Of a stretch of 64,000 nt of DNA, positions 37,986 through 50,832 are shown piece by piece. Numbering within the stretch: the stretch's first letter is position 1; every line of letters begins with the position of its first letter. The stretch is from Biomphalaria glabrata (taxonomy: Eukaryota; Mollusca; Gastropoda; Planorbidae). Location of the stretch: contig NC_074715.1 in the NCBI RefSeq assembly GCF_947242115.1, forward strand, positions 45,173,086-45,237,085, read 5' to 3'. The translations under genes and the position numbers were made by a program. The notes beneath the pieces are model-generated. The model was not told where the DNA came from and did not search any database. It saw only the letters and a list, made by a program, of their open reading frames with translations.

Positions 37986-38500
37986 ATTAACTTTGTGCTG
38001 TGAAAATATTGGATGCCCTCCTTCCGTACTTATGACAGAATCCAGTATATAGAACAGATTGTTATACAATAGATATGTGTGCAGAGCTGGAGGTATAGAA
38101 AATCACGTGATATTTTCTAGCTCAGTGGGCGTGGTTTAAAGACAGGAAACACACACGGAATTGATGCAAGGAAAAAAATGGCTTTGGAAAGAAGCTAGAG
38201 GGAGAGACAATAAAGTATCTAGTGCTACTGTTACACTGTACATATGTGTTGTATATTGTGTAACATCGTGGTTAAAAAATGTAGGGCTACTTAAAGAATA
38301 TAAATGAGATTTTCTTATCTTATAAATTAGGCCTACAGACTGCTGTTGGCGGTTTTGGCTTGTAGCATCAAGCTGCTGGTAAGCAATAATACCGCTGTGG
38401 GCTTACTATGTTTTAAACTTTGAAATAACTTGAATAACTTCTTTGTGAAAAAATACTATATATAACTTTTATTACAATACTTGCATAAGCCGCTATTTTG

Positions 38501-39188
38501 CAGGTCCGGCCTTAGGCCACTGCTACCTATGGACCGCAGTGGGCCCCGCACTTACAAAGGACCCGCGCTGATTCTAGGTGTAAATATTAAATTAAACCAT
38601 TTTACAACTTAAAACAGAGTTTCCGCGGCCTCCTGATTTACCAGGAGCTCCTGGAAATCTTCTGAAATAGCAAAATATTTGAAAAAGTCATGGAAATCTC
38701 CAAAAATTACTAAAAAATTTTGAAAACTCATACAATATAAAGCTCTTGAAAGATATAGACGAAAATTGTCATTTTGGGGTGTGATTCAATATGGAAAACG
38801 CCAATCCTACGCGCGATAAAAAAAAACAACAGCATTATGCAATACCCGTAATTGTGGAATTTGGTGAAAGAAGCTTCTCGCGCCTCAAACTAATGAAGAA
38901 TTACTTGAGGTCAACAATTCTCTTAGATAGATTGAAACATTTGGTAATTCTTACTATTGAGCGTGATCTATGTAAAAAAAAAAGATTTTTTATGATATAC
39001 TATATGACTTCACTACACGCAAGGCTCCTAAAGTAATTCTGCAAGTGGTAAAGAGTGAATAAAATGCAAAGACGTGTTTATTTTCTAATACAAACTCTTA
39101 ATTTTCACTATGATCCGTCTCCCTACCCAAACTTGGCCCCGCGAAATCCGTTTCGCATAAGGCTCCATAACGGTTGAGTCCGGACTTG
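38501..39188 (+). mobile_element. Internally deleted hAT transposon with transposase C-terminus
   Basis: Ends CAGGTCCGGCCTTAGG and, in reverse complement, CAAGTCCGGACTCAAC. Flanks are CTATTTTG (38493-38500) and CTATTTAG (39189-39196), an 8-bp target duplication with one mismatch. Inside, 38791-39036 encodes GERSFSRLKLMKNYLRSTI, then LDRLKHLVILTIERDL, the hAT C-terminal dimerisation domain. The DDE catalytic region and zinc finger are absent, so the copy is non-autonomous. Confidence 0.88.
38791..39036 (+). pseudogene. hAT transposase dimerisation-domain remnant
   Basis: 81 codons matching the C-terminal hAT dimerisation motif (ERSFSRLKLMKNYLRST is the diagnostic block; the usual family form is AERSFSKLKLIKNYLRST). 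The rest of the transposase has been lost and the start Met is fortuitous. Confidence 0.85.
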
Positions 39189-39196
39189 CTATTTAG

Positions 39197-40535
39197 TGAC
39201 GGGTGAATACAGTGTAGATTACTTGTTCTCCCCATCTCTCTTTTTTTTCGACGCTAAAGTTACATGGGGTAGAAATAAATAAAAGAGTGATCTTTCCATG
39301 ACTTCTTGGTCACAATGTTTTAGTCCGGTGACATCCGAATACTACGTGTCCCCCCCCCCCACCTCTTTTCTTTTCATGGGGTAACTCTGGTCCGACTTGC
39401 AGAAATAAAAGAGTGATCTTTCCTTTACTTTTTAGTGTTGAAACTGATCAGCCATGAAGAGAATTATATATATATATATAGATAGACAACTGTAACTTGA
39501 AATAAATGTAGTAGACTTTATTTTAAATAAATATAGCTCTTTACAAAATCACGTCTTTTCACTCTGGCATTCTGGAGGCGCCTGACCTATCCAAGACAGC
39601 TTACGACAATCCGACGTATCTTGCATCATTCACACTGCATGGCTACTAACTTATCTCTAACCTCTTCTCACCATCACCATACTTACACACAAAAACACAC
39701 ACACACACACACTCCATAACTAGAGTTTATTTTCAAACAGAAGATACTCACGTACTAAGAGTATCCGTGTGATAATCTAGTCGTGTATGTTAAATAGAGA
39801 TAGAAACTAAGTCAATGGTTTATGGTTTTAATGGCTGATTTCTAGGATTAAAAATGAGATTTGTTCAATGGAATTGGATCTAAGTGTCTTATTCGCGTTT
39901 AACAGAAAGAGAGAAACCAGTAAGCCTATTTACACTTTCGCCTACAATCGAAGTTTAAGACATTCATCTGTTTACGTTTGTTTGTCCTATACCTGAGTGT
40001 GTGTGTGAGTGTGTGAGTATGAGTGTGTGAGTGATTACTTCCTCCAGCATCTCAACAACATGAGAGAATTTTCGTACTCAGGTTAATCACAGTAATCTGC
40101 CCATTGTTTACATTTTGATATTTAAGATCCGCTTTACGCTCTTTAAGCAATACAATACAGCGAGAGAAAACGAAGGGAAAGGGATATGGGAAAATGTGGG
40201 GGCGATATAATGCAACCTAAAAAAACAACGCAAGAAATTAAAAAGAGGAGCTTAGGAGAGATAAATAAATAGAAACAAAAAAACCCAACAACAACAATGC
40301 CAAGGACTGACTGCTACCAACTAATGATTTGAAAAAAAAAAAGTGATACAGATATACGAATTGTAAAATTTGAGTCAGAAGCAGGGGCGGACTGGGTGTC
40401 TAACTCGGCCCCGATTTGTACACATAAAACAAGTAGCATTGCAATTGAACATTTGTTTTGTTCTAAATGAAGGAATGGCTGGCTATACGAACGCTTTATT
40501 TCCACATGCCAGCCTCATCCACTTTCTAAGGACAG

Positions 40536-40575
<40 letters not shown>

Positions 40576-42687
40576 TATCAGACAATGAAAAGCAGCTTCT
40601 GTTTCATATCAACGAGTTATTGAATATGAGATTATAAAGCAAGAAACCTGGCGTTAACCCATAGGTCACCGCCTAAATACAGTTGTCACAGTGGGCGGTG
40701 CATTGGAATGTGATATATATATATAGAGAGAGAGAGAGACTATATAGAATACATATATATTACTGCATAGTGTTTCTGTGTAAATATACGCATACATTTC
40801 TACATACATACACTTGCATACAAAACTAGGTCATACACCTGGTGTTCACGCTGGATTGAAGGGTTTCAACGTGAGTAAGACTCAAATGCAAATTTTATTA
40901 ATGTGCATCTGGGGTGAGTAGAAAAGAAAATGGTGGTGGTTAGTGTAAATTGGGTTAGGGTAAGCTGGGTCAATTAAAAAACAAACAAACACGTGGTCAA
41001 AAACATAATAGCGGGCTTAAGTAGGGCAGCAAACGTGTACAATTATTAATAAGTCTAAATAGGTGAGACAATTTTAATTGTCTGAATGTGATATGCTTAG
41101 TGTTTAGTACTGAAGTTATCTTGTATGCAATAATAATAATAATAATAATAATAATATAAATTCTTGCATTACACAATATTGAAGACATATTTTAGAAAAA
41201 TCTTACATTATATTATAAATTGATATTCAGACTTGGGAGTATTTTCAAGTTTTAAGTAAAGGCATTTTTAGGTATCACATGTTTAAATATAATGCAACCT
41301 GAATAATAACCATTTTGATGTATTATAAATGTTGTATTCCCAAGGGGCCGAATCCGCGTACTGCCATTTGGTCTTATAGTTAACTAAGCATCGATTGAAA
41401 GATTGATATATAGTCGTATATGCATTGTAGGCCATAAGCTCAACATTAAATATTTGGCACTGATGGAATCTTTTGAAAACTCGTATATCATTGTCTCTTT
41501 GGGCTCTATTATAATGTCATTGTGTGTGTTTGTTCTTAACAAAAATGAAGTCCCGATGTAACTGCCGAGGTTGTATTTTTGACTTGATTCGTCTCAATGG
41601 CATCATTGACAGTCTATTATCTTGCTACGTTAACTAAGTCAAACAAGTAATGCCCATGGGCTAACTTAAGGTATTTAAACACAAGCAGTAAAGTGACAAA
41701 TGTTTAAGGATGTATGATATAAATGATAGTTCAAACATAACAATGAGAGAAAACAAATACAGGCCCTATAAGGTATTCATTTCTTGAACATGCATTATTT
41801 ACAAGTATATCATTGGCGTAACAAAGGCTCACCTTGGTCACAATGTGAACGATAGATTCCGGGCTCTGCCCACAACCAAATTCGCCCATGCACAAAGACC
41901 AAGTATGGCCCATACAACGCCAACAGACTACGCTCAGATGAAGCATGACTACCACCCTGTTCCAAGCCTGAGTCCCTAAACAAGACAAATAGGAGTTTCT
42001 ATAATCGCTGCCCCACCGAACTATAATAGCGAACTGACATAGAGCAAGTACATAGATAAAGTAAAAATAATAAAATAACAAACGTTTCCAAAAACTGGGG
42101 AACAACAAAACAAAAAGGCTACGAAAGAGAACGGGCCATCGAAGTCAAAAGAGGCAATGACATAGCAGAGCACGTCTTTGGAAACAGCGCATAATATAAT
42201 GTGGTGCTTAAAAGTGAGACAACGAAGAAACACCTCAATATGCGCATGACATGACATGACATGTTTACTGTTGTAATGTTTGATACAATTAATATCCTGC
42301 TAAATCTTCATAGTTCTATATGTAATGGCCTAGCTTTTTGGTCGTAGCTAGTAGAATATACGTTTAATAATGAGTCAAGTTATATTTAATATAACTTTCT
42401 AGACCCACACAACCTTTTTTCTTTTCCACTTGTTGATCGTTTGTTTTTAAATTCACACCAACGGGCTTATACTTAGGTTTGTTTATATATTTGCTTGACC
42501 ATTTCCACGACCAGACTAAAACATGTTGTTTGAGGGTTAACAGAACAATGAGTAGCGCCCCTGGGACTAGTGCTTCCCTCTTAGTTTTACGGAGATGAAC
42601 TGTAGGCTTTGTGGAAGAAAAGTATGGGTAGATCGTTCGTAAGGATAAAATCGAAGACGAAAATGGGAGGGCAGAAATGAACTTAAT
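39197..42687. other. Gene-free segment with simple repeats
   Basis: Microsatellites: CA at 39690-39712, TA at 40541-40570, GA at 40726-40738, AAT at 41130-41156. A lone hAT-like terminus CAGGGGCGGACTGGG lies at 40382. Minus-strand open frames at 41731-42257 show no family match. No gene supported. Confidence 0.6.
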
Positions 42688-42859
42688 GGACCTCATTCAC
42701 CAATCGTAAACAAACAACATTTAGCCATGTGGTTCTCTATCTCTTCTATACAAATTACGTAATCCATAAAGGTTGTCACGTGATACGATTTTTTTCGTTG
42801 TTTTATTAATATTATCACGTGGCTAAATGTTGTTTGTTTACGATTGGTGAATGAGGTCC
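42688..42859. mobile_element. Foldback MITE with 44-bp inverted arms
   Basis: The left arm 42688-42731 begins GGACCTCATTCACCAATCGT and ends TTAGCCATGTG; the right arm 42816-42859 is its reverse complement with a single mismatch (CATGTG against CACGTG). The loop is about 84 bp, giving 172 bp overall. No clear target duplication is visible. Long, almost perfect arms mean a recent insertion or active conversion. Confidence 0.9.
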
Positions 42860-44072
42860 GTTGTATAGATCGCTGACGCCCTTATTCAATATGAGTGGTG
42901 TGTGGAGGGTTACAAAGTTACTTCATTCTCTTTTATTGGTGAAGTATTTGGTTGTAAAAAGTTGTCAAGACGCATTCACCTACAGTACGTGTACTTACTA
43001 AAGCAAATGGTACGCTTTCTGAATACAAGGGTAACACAAATAATTAAACAATTTTGTTTTTTAGCTTTAACCAGCTAATCATTTAACCAACAAATTTATT
43101 GGCGTGATCAGGGGCGAAGCTAGTGAGTTCCCAATCAGCCGGCCATAAATACCTGGTCGTTACACTTGTGTTTCATTAGAGGTTTAACCAGAGGGATAAC
43201 GAAAACAAGATTGTGTGATGGCGTGGATCAGACAAGGGGAGGCGACTTTATGCCTTCATCAACCACACCAGGAGATGCTTAAGTGTATCTCTGTGTGTAG
43301 CACGTGTGACAGGCACATCGAGGCCATCGTGTGACTCGCTCTTAAAAGGCTGCACTTATTTCAACACATCTGTTTTAGGTTGAAGATGTATGTCAGTGAG
43401 GGGAGTTCTTAAATTAACACCTTCGCTTAACTCCAGGTGCTTCCTATCAACATGCACATTGTCTAGCAGGGAGGAGATAGACTAGGGGTGTGTGGCTTCT
43501 AGTCTTTGAGACGCAGCGATGCAAGTCAATCAAGCCCCCTGCCTCTCTTTAGTTATGGCTTCAAGCTGAATATCACGATACTGAACTCAATAACTACATC
43601 TTAATATTCTGAATGATGAACTGCCTATTTACAATGAAAACGCTGCAAATCTGAAGTCATTTTCATTTCTTAGCAATGAAAACATTGACATCAAAGGAAA
43701 GAAAATATAACTTTTAACAATGTGTTTTCTTTCCTGACTTTTCTCTTGTGGAACACGCGAATATATAGTAGCTTTGTGCTTAAAGTCATTGTTCTTGAAC
43801 TATGGACAGCGCACGTCGAAAACTTTTCTTCCTGCCATTTAGAGTCTGTGTTTTTATTGTCTAAACCCATAGCTAGGAATGAAAAAGTGACTCCATGACT
43901 CTGAGTATAAAAATAAATATTTAGCTCGACCTTTGGTGAAAGATGGAAACTTTAATACCAGGCAGTGGGCTATTACAGCAGGTCCAACAGAGAAGTGAAA
44001 GTGGAAGTGTGTCAAGGTCATCCTGCTTGTGGAGGTGCTGGAATTGACGGGGGAGAAGACTTCCTGCTGAGC
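42860..44072. other. Gene-free segment
   Basis: A lone hAT-like terminus CAGGGGCGAAGCTAGTGAG starts at 43109 without a partner end nearby. Otherwise nothing recognised. Confidence 0.5.
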
Positions 44073-44387
44073 TGATCGTCAAGACAGAAGCATACTAGAC
44101 CAGGCAATGATCGTCAAGACAGAAGCATACTAGACCAGGCAATGATCGTCAAGACTGGAGCATACTAGACCAGGCAATGATCGTCAAGACAGAAGCATAC
44201 TAGACCAGGCAATGATCGTCAAGACTGGAGCATACTAGACCAGGCAATGATCGTCAAGACAGAAGCATACTAGACCAGGCAATGATCGTCAAGACAGAAG
44301 CATACTAGACCAGGCAATGATCGTCAAGACAGAAGCATACTAGACCAGGCAATGATCGTTAAGACAGAAGCATACTAGACCAGGCAA
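44073..44387. repeat. 35-bp minisatellite, exactly 9 copies
   Basis: Unit contains TGATCGTCAAGACAGAAGCA and TACTAGACCAGGCAA. Units are nearly identical, with ACTGGAG replacing ACAGAAG in two of them. Confidence 0.97.
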
Positions 44388-44569
44388 GGTAGTTATTAGC
44401 CTCCTCAATGTAGCCTCTATATTTCATTACTCTCTACTCCTTGAATGTGGCCTAACACTCATGCTACATCACACTGCATTCATCTCATTCTGGTCTGTAC
44501 GAGTCAGTCAGGCTTATTTAGTTAGTATTGAAGTTTTGGAGATAAATAGCTTATAGTTAGAATCTAGAT

Positions 44570-44830
44570 GGAGGCGCGGTGGCTGAGTAGTAAAGAGCTT
44601 AGCTTTCGAACCGGGGTACCGGGTTCCAATCTCGGTGAAGACTGAGATTTCGGGATTTTTAAGGCGCCTCTGAGTCAACACCTGAGTGACCTGACATTAG
44701 TTGAGGAAACGTAAAGCTGGTCAGTCGTTGTGCTGACCACATGACACCCTCGTTAACGGTGGGCCACATAAGTGATCTTTACATCATCTCCCCTATAAAG
44801 CGCAAGTTCTGAAAGGGGAACTTTACTTTG
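44570..44830 (+). repeat. tRNA-derived SINE, family A, full length
   Basis: Box A TGGCTGAGTAGTAAAGAGC and box B-like GGGTTCCAATC lie in the head. The body has GGCGCCTCTGAGTCAACACC, CCTGACATTAGTTGAGG, GTCGTTGTGCTGACCACATG and a 3' block ending GAAAGGGGAACTTTACTTTG. This is the best copy from which to read the family's layout. Confidence 0.92.
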
Positions 44831-45700
44831 AATACAATCTGTATATAAAATGACACCAGACATTCAAGATTTGATATTTTGAAGAAAATGATCTCAACCT
44901 TTTTTTGAAATAAAAATAAATATGTACATTTGCAAGAGTATATCAACCTTAATAATGTACCAACGTTTAGGGCATGACAGTTTTATCATGTCAGATGACA
45001 ATGTGTAAACTATGTTCCTCCTTGGACCATTAGATTACTCATTTTGCAAGCCCACAATTAACAGAACATTACGACATAGACAATGTGTGAATAGCAACTC
45101 AATTAGACTTACTACTAGGTGCCGCTTACACCAGAAAAATCAAAAGAAACTTTTGCTAAGATTTAAATCAACCTTCAAACATTAAGTCTCTTGAAAAAAA
45201 AAAAACTGGAAGAAATGACCCCAAAAAATTTCATTGGACATAAGAGTGCATTCCCCTCCCCCCAAACCAAATATAATCAGTTCAATAAACATTAGTGTAT
45301 TCGATAGACAAATAACGGCATTGCTTTGCATAAAATTGGCAACATAAAAAAATAAAGCGAATTCTAATTATGATTACAACCTTGTTTATTAATGACATGT
45401 TTGTAGACCTCATCCTAATATATATCTATAAATTTCAGACGAAAGTTTGCTTATCTAGTAACTTCTTTTATACATCAATGTATTGACTAAGATGAAAATA
45501 CTAACCTATGTTCCAGAACACTATTTGCAAAGTATTGATCTATGCGGAAAATGTTTTTGAAAAGATAAAAATCGATTATGTCCAGCAGTCTTAGAGAATC
45601 CCAGGCTGAAACACTTTTTGCAGTAAAGTCGGGCCAGTCGTCTTGAATTTGTGTCGGTTGTTATGGCAACCAAACTTTCAGATGATGGTCAAGAACAGTT
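44831..45700. other. Gene-free segment
   Basis: AT-rich; nothing recognised. Confidence 0.5.
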
Positions 45701-46468
45701 ATAGGTCACGTGATGCAGGTAGTAGCTGATCACTTGATGTAGGTAGAAGAAGGTCACGTGATTAGTAGCAGATGTTGATGTCTTGATGTAGGTAGTAGCA
45801 GGTCACTTGATGTAGGTAGTAGAATATCACTTAATGTAGATAGCAGCAGGTCATGTGGTTGAAGTAGTAGCAGGTCACTTGATATAAGTAGCAGCAGGTT
45901 ACTTAATATAAGTAGTAGAAGGTCACTTGATGTAGGTAATTGCAGGTTACTTGATGTAGATAGCAGCAGGTCACTTGATGTAGGTAGTAGCAGGTAACTT
46001 GATGTAGGTAGCAGCAGGTCACTTGATGTAGGTAGTAGCAGTTCACTTGATGTAGGTAGTAGCAGGTCACTTGATGTAGGTAGTAGCAGGTCACTTGATG
46101 TAGGTAGTAGCAGGCCACTTGATGTAGGTAGTTGCAGGTCACTTGATGTAGGTAGTTGCAGGTCACTTGATGGAGGTAGTAGCAGGTTACTTGATGTAGG
46201 TAGTAGCAGGTCACTTGATGGAGGTGTTTGCAGGTCACTTGATGGAGGTATTTGCAGGTCACTTGATATAGGTAGTAGCAGGTCACTTGATGTAGGTAGT
46301 AGCAGGTTACTTGATGTAGGTAGTAGCAGGTCACTTGATGGAGGTATTTGCAGGTCACTTGATATAGGTAGTAGCAGGTCACTTGATGTAGGTAGTAGCA
46401 GGTTACTTGATGTAGGTAGTAGCAGGTCACTTGATGGAGGTATTTGCAGGTCACTTGATGTAGGTGGC
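45701..46468. repeat. 24-bp minisatellite, about 31 copies
   Basis: Unit AGGTCACTTGATGTAGGTAG followed by TAGC. The first units (45701-45900) are irregular, then regular to 46468. A block of variant units (GGAGGTATTTGC) recurs, showing multi-unit duplication. Because 24 is divisible by 3 the minus strand stays open for 183 codons; not a gene. Confidence 0.96.
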
Positions 46469-48588
46469 TACAGAAGCAGAAAAGTGATACCGGTATTGAA
46501 GTGGTTTACATTACTAGACTTCACAAACGCCCTCAGAATGACCACAAAACCACGTTTCCTTATCAGATAAGATTGACTTTTGAAATAAAATCATTATCAG
46601 ATAAGATTGACTTTTGAAATAAAATCATTAGCATAATATAAGTCTGTGATAGTCTAGTCAGTCTTAAAAACAATGATAGTCTAGTCAGTCTTTGATACAA
46701 TGATATTCTACTTAGTCTTACAAAAATATAAAATAAAAAAACTGCTGACAATCCTTTTTTTCCCTCGTTTCACTTCCTTCGCTTACCCCCTCCCCATCTG
46801 ACCCAAAGGCTATTGGACTTCAATAATTCACCAAACAATTTCGATTTTTCTTTAAATGACAGAGAATATGATATAGATTTTTTTTCTTTTTTTTTTGTCC
46901 AGTGATAATCCATTTCTAAGTTGTTGTTTTTTTAATCTCCTGCCAGACATTTCTAATGAAGTTCTCTGATTGCGTTATTACACCCCCGTGTCGTTTCCAT
47001 TAATCAATAAACCCGAAGCGCCCCGGCACTACATTTCAGTTTGTTTCCGTTACTGGTTCTGGTAATTTCTAGGGCACCCAGACACCCAGACCTTTTCCAG
47101 TCATTGCCATGTCGGCGTCTAACAACTGTTGTCCGACCGTTAAAGAAATATTAAATACTAGAGCTACAGTGTAAAGTGTATTTCTAAATCTTGCAGTTCT
47201 AGTGTTGAGAGTTTACACACTGGATATGAGATGCTTAGCTAAACACGCCAAACTCGTAGACTCAACATTGAGACACATAGGAAATTCAAAATCAAATTAT
47301 TATTATTATTATTATTATTACTACTGTTATTATTATTATTGCCTTATTTTTTCTTTCTTCTTTATTATAAAGTATAAATAATAAAACTTCTATACATAAC
47401 TATAGATATAAATCTACAGGTTGTGTCAGTTCATACATATATTCTGTATATTGTCAAATGACTGTTTAATCCTTTGGTATATGACTGGATTAAAGCTACA
47501 AAGCTACCTCAAGCAGACAAATAGGACATGTTTGTGAATAGCTGCTCAAAAAGAGCTGGGTGTGTGTCTGTGTGTTACTGTTAAAGGCCTATTGCTTTAG
47601 TGGAAAAGTTTGGATTAATAAAGTTATCTTGTCTTTTAAAAATGAGCCAAACGGAGTCAGGAGAAATGGGATCAAAGGTGGGACCCTATTGCTAGTATTG
47701 TATGTTAAAGTTTTGTAATGAGTTGAAAAATATTGTGACATCTTGTAATTTTAATAGAGTTTTCATAAGTGCATGCATTGAAATTAAAAACTATCTATTA
47801 GTGTCTACATCTGTTCGTAAAACGTCAAGTTTATTTTGATGTAGAACAAGTCCACGAAAGTGTTTTCAAGGTTCTGTATTTACTATGTTAAGTAATACGC
47901 CTACAAGAGTAAGTTGGACTAGTGGATTGAAACTACAACCCAACGCACAACCTTATCGTAAGGTGTCTTTAAAGGCTAGACGTCTAAACGAACTTACTGT
48001 TGTTACCTTAAATGTAGATATGAATTTATAATTACATAATTTACAGTAGATGCTAACATAACTCGAGTTACTAGTGATATCAATGACGATCTGATTTAAA
48101 GGGGTTTAAATATGCATCGTATTTTATGTTTGTGTGTGCTTGTGTGTCATTCAATTTAGTATATTATTTTGTTTTGCCACAAAGCACAGGCGCTACAAAT
48201 GCCTTCAATAAATGTTCTCTGTCACTTTGTCACTGTGTTTGTATCCGACTCGTCCCTTCCTCCCGAATAAAAAGAGAATTTTTTTTTCAAAAAACATCTT
48301 TGCCTATATAACAAGTATGTAACCAGAGGTAACCAGAACATTGAAAGTAACTTTTAGAGATACATATGTGCGCAGGTAGAAAGATGTCTATACATAATAT
48401 TGTTTCGACCGATGTAGACCAGATAATCAGAATGAATGAATGGGAATTAAAATTAGTCTACTATAAAGATGATGTAAATACGATGATGTGAATAAGATAT
48501 GATGTTGTTGTGACACAACAAACAATAATGACAGTATAGGCATCCTAAGGATTTTTTACAGATCTACTTACCCTTCCCACACCAGAAT
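46469..48588. other. Gene-free segment
   Basis: Contains an ATT microsatellite at 47298-47340 and a short direct repeat (TATCAGATAAGATTGACTTT) at 46561 and 46595. Otherwise nothing recognised. Confidence 0.5.
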
Positions 48589-49180
48589 GTGATATAGCAC
48601 TAGAAACACCCCGGGAGAGTGATATAGCACTAGAAACACCCCGGGAGAGTGATATAGCACTAGAAACACCCCGGGAGAGTGATATAGTACTAGAAACACC
48701 CCGGGAGAGTGATATAGCACTAGAAACACCCCGGGAGAGTGATATAGCACTAGAAACACCCCGGGATAGTGATATAGTACTAGAAACACCCCGGGAGAGT
48801 GATATAGCACTAGAAACACCCCGGGAGAGTGATATAGCACTAGAAACACCCCGGGAGAGTGATATAGCACTAGAAACATCCCGGGAGAGTGATATAGCAC
48901 TAGAAACACCCCGGGAGAGTGATATAGCACTAGAAACACCCCGGGAGAGTGATATAGCACTAGAAACACCCCGGGATAGTGATATAGTACTAGAAACACC
49001 CCGGGAGAGTGATATAGCACTAGAAACACCCCGGGAGAGTGATATAGCACTAGAAACACCACGGGATAGTGATATAGCACTAGAAACACCCCGGGAGAGT
49101 GATATAGCACTAGAAACACCCCGGGAGAGTGATATAGCACTAGAAACACCCCGGGAGAGTGATATAGCACTAGAAACACC
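48589..49180. repeat. 30-bp minisatellite with CCCGGG core, about 20 copies
   Basis: Unit GATATAGCACTAGAAACACC followed by CCGGGAGAGT. The copies are almost identical (a few GTAC for GCAC, GATAGT for GAGAGT). Direct head-to-tail units with no spacers, so it is not a CRISPR. Open in several frames because 30 is a multiple of 3. Confidence 0.97.
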
Positions 49181-49565
49181 TGAATAGTACACTATCACAG
49201 CCATTACTTACTAATACTTACAAAGTCAGAGATAAACTCATTTTCAATAGGTGGGAAATACAGTACAATTACGATAGATAACAAATACTGATGAGAGCGA
49301 ATTAGCTAAATGTAGTTATAACAGTAAACATACTATTGCTTAAAAAGTAGAAATGAATTGACGACGCAAATTGGGGGTAGCCGTGCGTGACCGAGGCCAG
49401 TGTACTGGCGATCACGCTTGACGAGTAAAAGTACTGATTTGATTAGTCAGACTGTGGATAGTCTGTGATATGATAAATAAATCCTCTTGAACAAAGTGGC
49501 GATAGGCCCGTGATAATTCTACGGCTCTCTAGGTTACTCTAGAAGCTTTCGTAACACCTATTTAA

Positions 49566-49790
49566 CAGTAGCGTAGATAGGAATTCGCTATTATTTGGGG
49601 GCCCGGGGACTTGACATCTTTAGGGGCCCCTGCATTTTAACATTCGATTTCATGACATGACATTAATGGGGTAATGTTTAATATTTAATGTAAAAAAAAA
49701 ATATTTTAAACACTCATTTGCCCCCCCCCAAAAGTGGGGGCCCGGAGGGATTTTTCCCCTTCCCATCCAACTACCATAGCTACGGCGCTG
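49566..49790. mobile_element. hAT-type MITE with perfect 8-bp target duplication, copy 2
   Basis: Starts CAGTAGCGTAGATAGG, ends (reverse complement) CAGCGCCGTAGCTATGG. Exact flanking duplication CTATTTAA at 49558-49565 and 49791-49798. Internal blocks GGGGGCCCGGGGACTTGACA and GTGGGGGCCCGGAGGGATTT match copy 1 at 34165. 225 bp. Confidence 0.92.
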
Positions 49791-50260
49791 CTATTTAAGG
49801 ATATAAATAATTGTAAAGCTCAGCTAAGTTAATTGTACATTTTATGTTTCAGTGATACGATTTTACATTGTTCAGTTGTTAGTAGGAGAGAGAAAGCAGT
49901 TAATTAAGTGCCTCGCAACCTGCATTCGTCTAGTCTTGTGAAGAGGGCTGTGGCTTTTTGCTTATGGTAGCTTCAATACAAAAGAGAGAGAGAAAGAGGC
50001 GCAATAATATAAAGAGGCTTCAAAAAATGTTGCTGTAAAACCTCTATTATCATTGGGGTTAAGGAAGTGAACTTGAAAACTTCCAAATATTATTCTTTCA
50101 TTTCATTGGTCTCATCCTGCCGTCTGCTCCAGGTAATCATTGCGTTCAATTGATGGAACAGAAGTTGAGCGCGCAATAAAATAAATGGTTTCATACATAC
50201 ATTAAGTGGAGTGACAGAGACATGAGTTCTCTCCCTTGATGGCACATTGCGGTTACCTAC

Positions 50261-50392
50261 CTTGACTACAGGTTGAATCACTCGCTCTCTTGTTCGTGAT
50301 TTCATTGCTATCTGGGTGGACCTCTGTTGTTTTTTATCCATCGCTTTGTTCAGTGGGGCTCTAGAAACCTCAATAGGGGCAACATCCGGGAA
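50261..50392 (-). CDS. Possible orphan exon, function unknown
   Basis: On the minus strand, a 132-nt open block encodes FPDVAPIEVSRAPLNKAMDK, then KQQRSTQIAMKSRTRERVIQ and PVVK. It is preceded by TTGCAAG and followed by a good donor GTAGGT. Base composition is more balanced than the surroundings and codon use looks protein-like. I do not recognise the family, and no partner exon was found nearby. It could be an exon of a gene extending outside the window or chance. Confidence 0.3.
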
Positions 50393-50567
50393 CTTGCAAG
50401 GAGTTAAACGATCAAATCGGCCAAGTAAAAATAAATCAAAGGAAATATCTCCCCCTTAAATAAACGTAGAATTCTTTTATTCTGCACAATACATTTCTGG
50501 TCAGCTTTGTGGGGTAACTCTAAAAATAAACAGTTCATGGTATGTTTTGTTTGAGACTAGAAAGGCA

Positions 50568-50832
50568 TAACAGTCAGCTTGGAGCTAACACACAGATTCA
50601 ACAGCTAGAACACATATTTAAGAGTTAAAACAGTCAGCTTAGAGGTAAAACACAGATTCAACAGCTAAAACACATATTTAAGAGTTAAAACCCAGATTTA
50701 TGAGTCAAAACACAGATTCAAGAGCTAAAACACAGATTCAAGAGCTAAAACACAGATTCAATAGCTAAAACACAAATTCAAGAGCTAACACACAGATTCA
50801 AGAGTAAAACACGAATTCAAGAGTAAAACATA
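50568..50832. repeat. 20-bp degenerate minisatellite, about 13 copies
   Basis: Units of the form AAAACACAGATTCAAGAGCT, with TCAGCTTAGAGGT variants in the first part. Confidence 0.88.

Noticed and set aside
40382-40400. hAT-like terminus CAGGGGCGGACTGGG
   Set aside because: No matching opposite end or target duplication found nearby; kept only as a lone end.
41731-42257. Two minus-strand frames of 125 and 78 codons
   Set aside because: Cys/Phe/Tyr-rich, no family match, no splice support.
43109-43127. hAT-like terminus CAGGGGCGAAGCTAGTGAG
   Set aside because: No partner end within a plausible distance.
45903-46454. 183-codon minus-strand frame of YLHQVTCY repeats
   Set aside because: 24-bp minisatellite; open only because the unit is a multiple of three.
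48589-49180. Regular 30-bp repeats resembling a CRISPR array
   Set aside because: Units are head-to-tail with no unique spacers, and the context is an animal genome.
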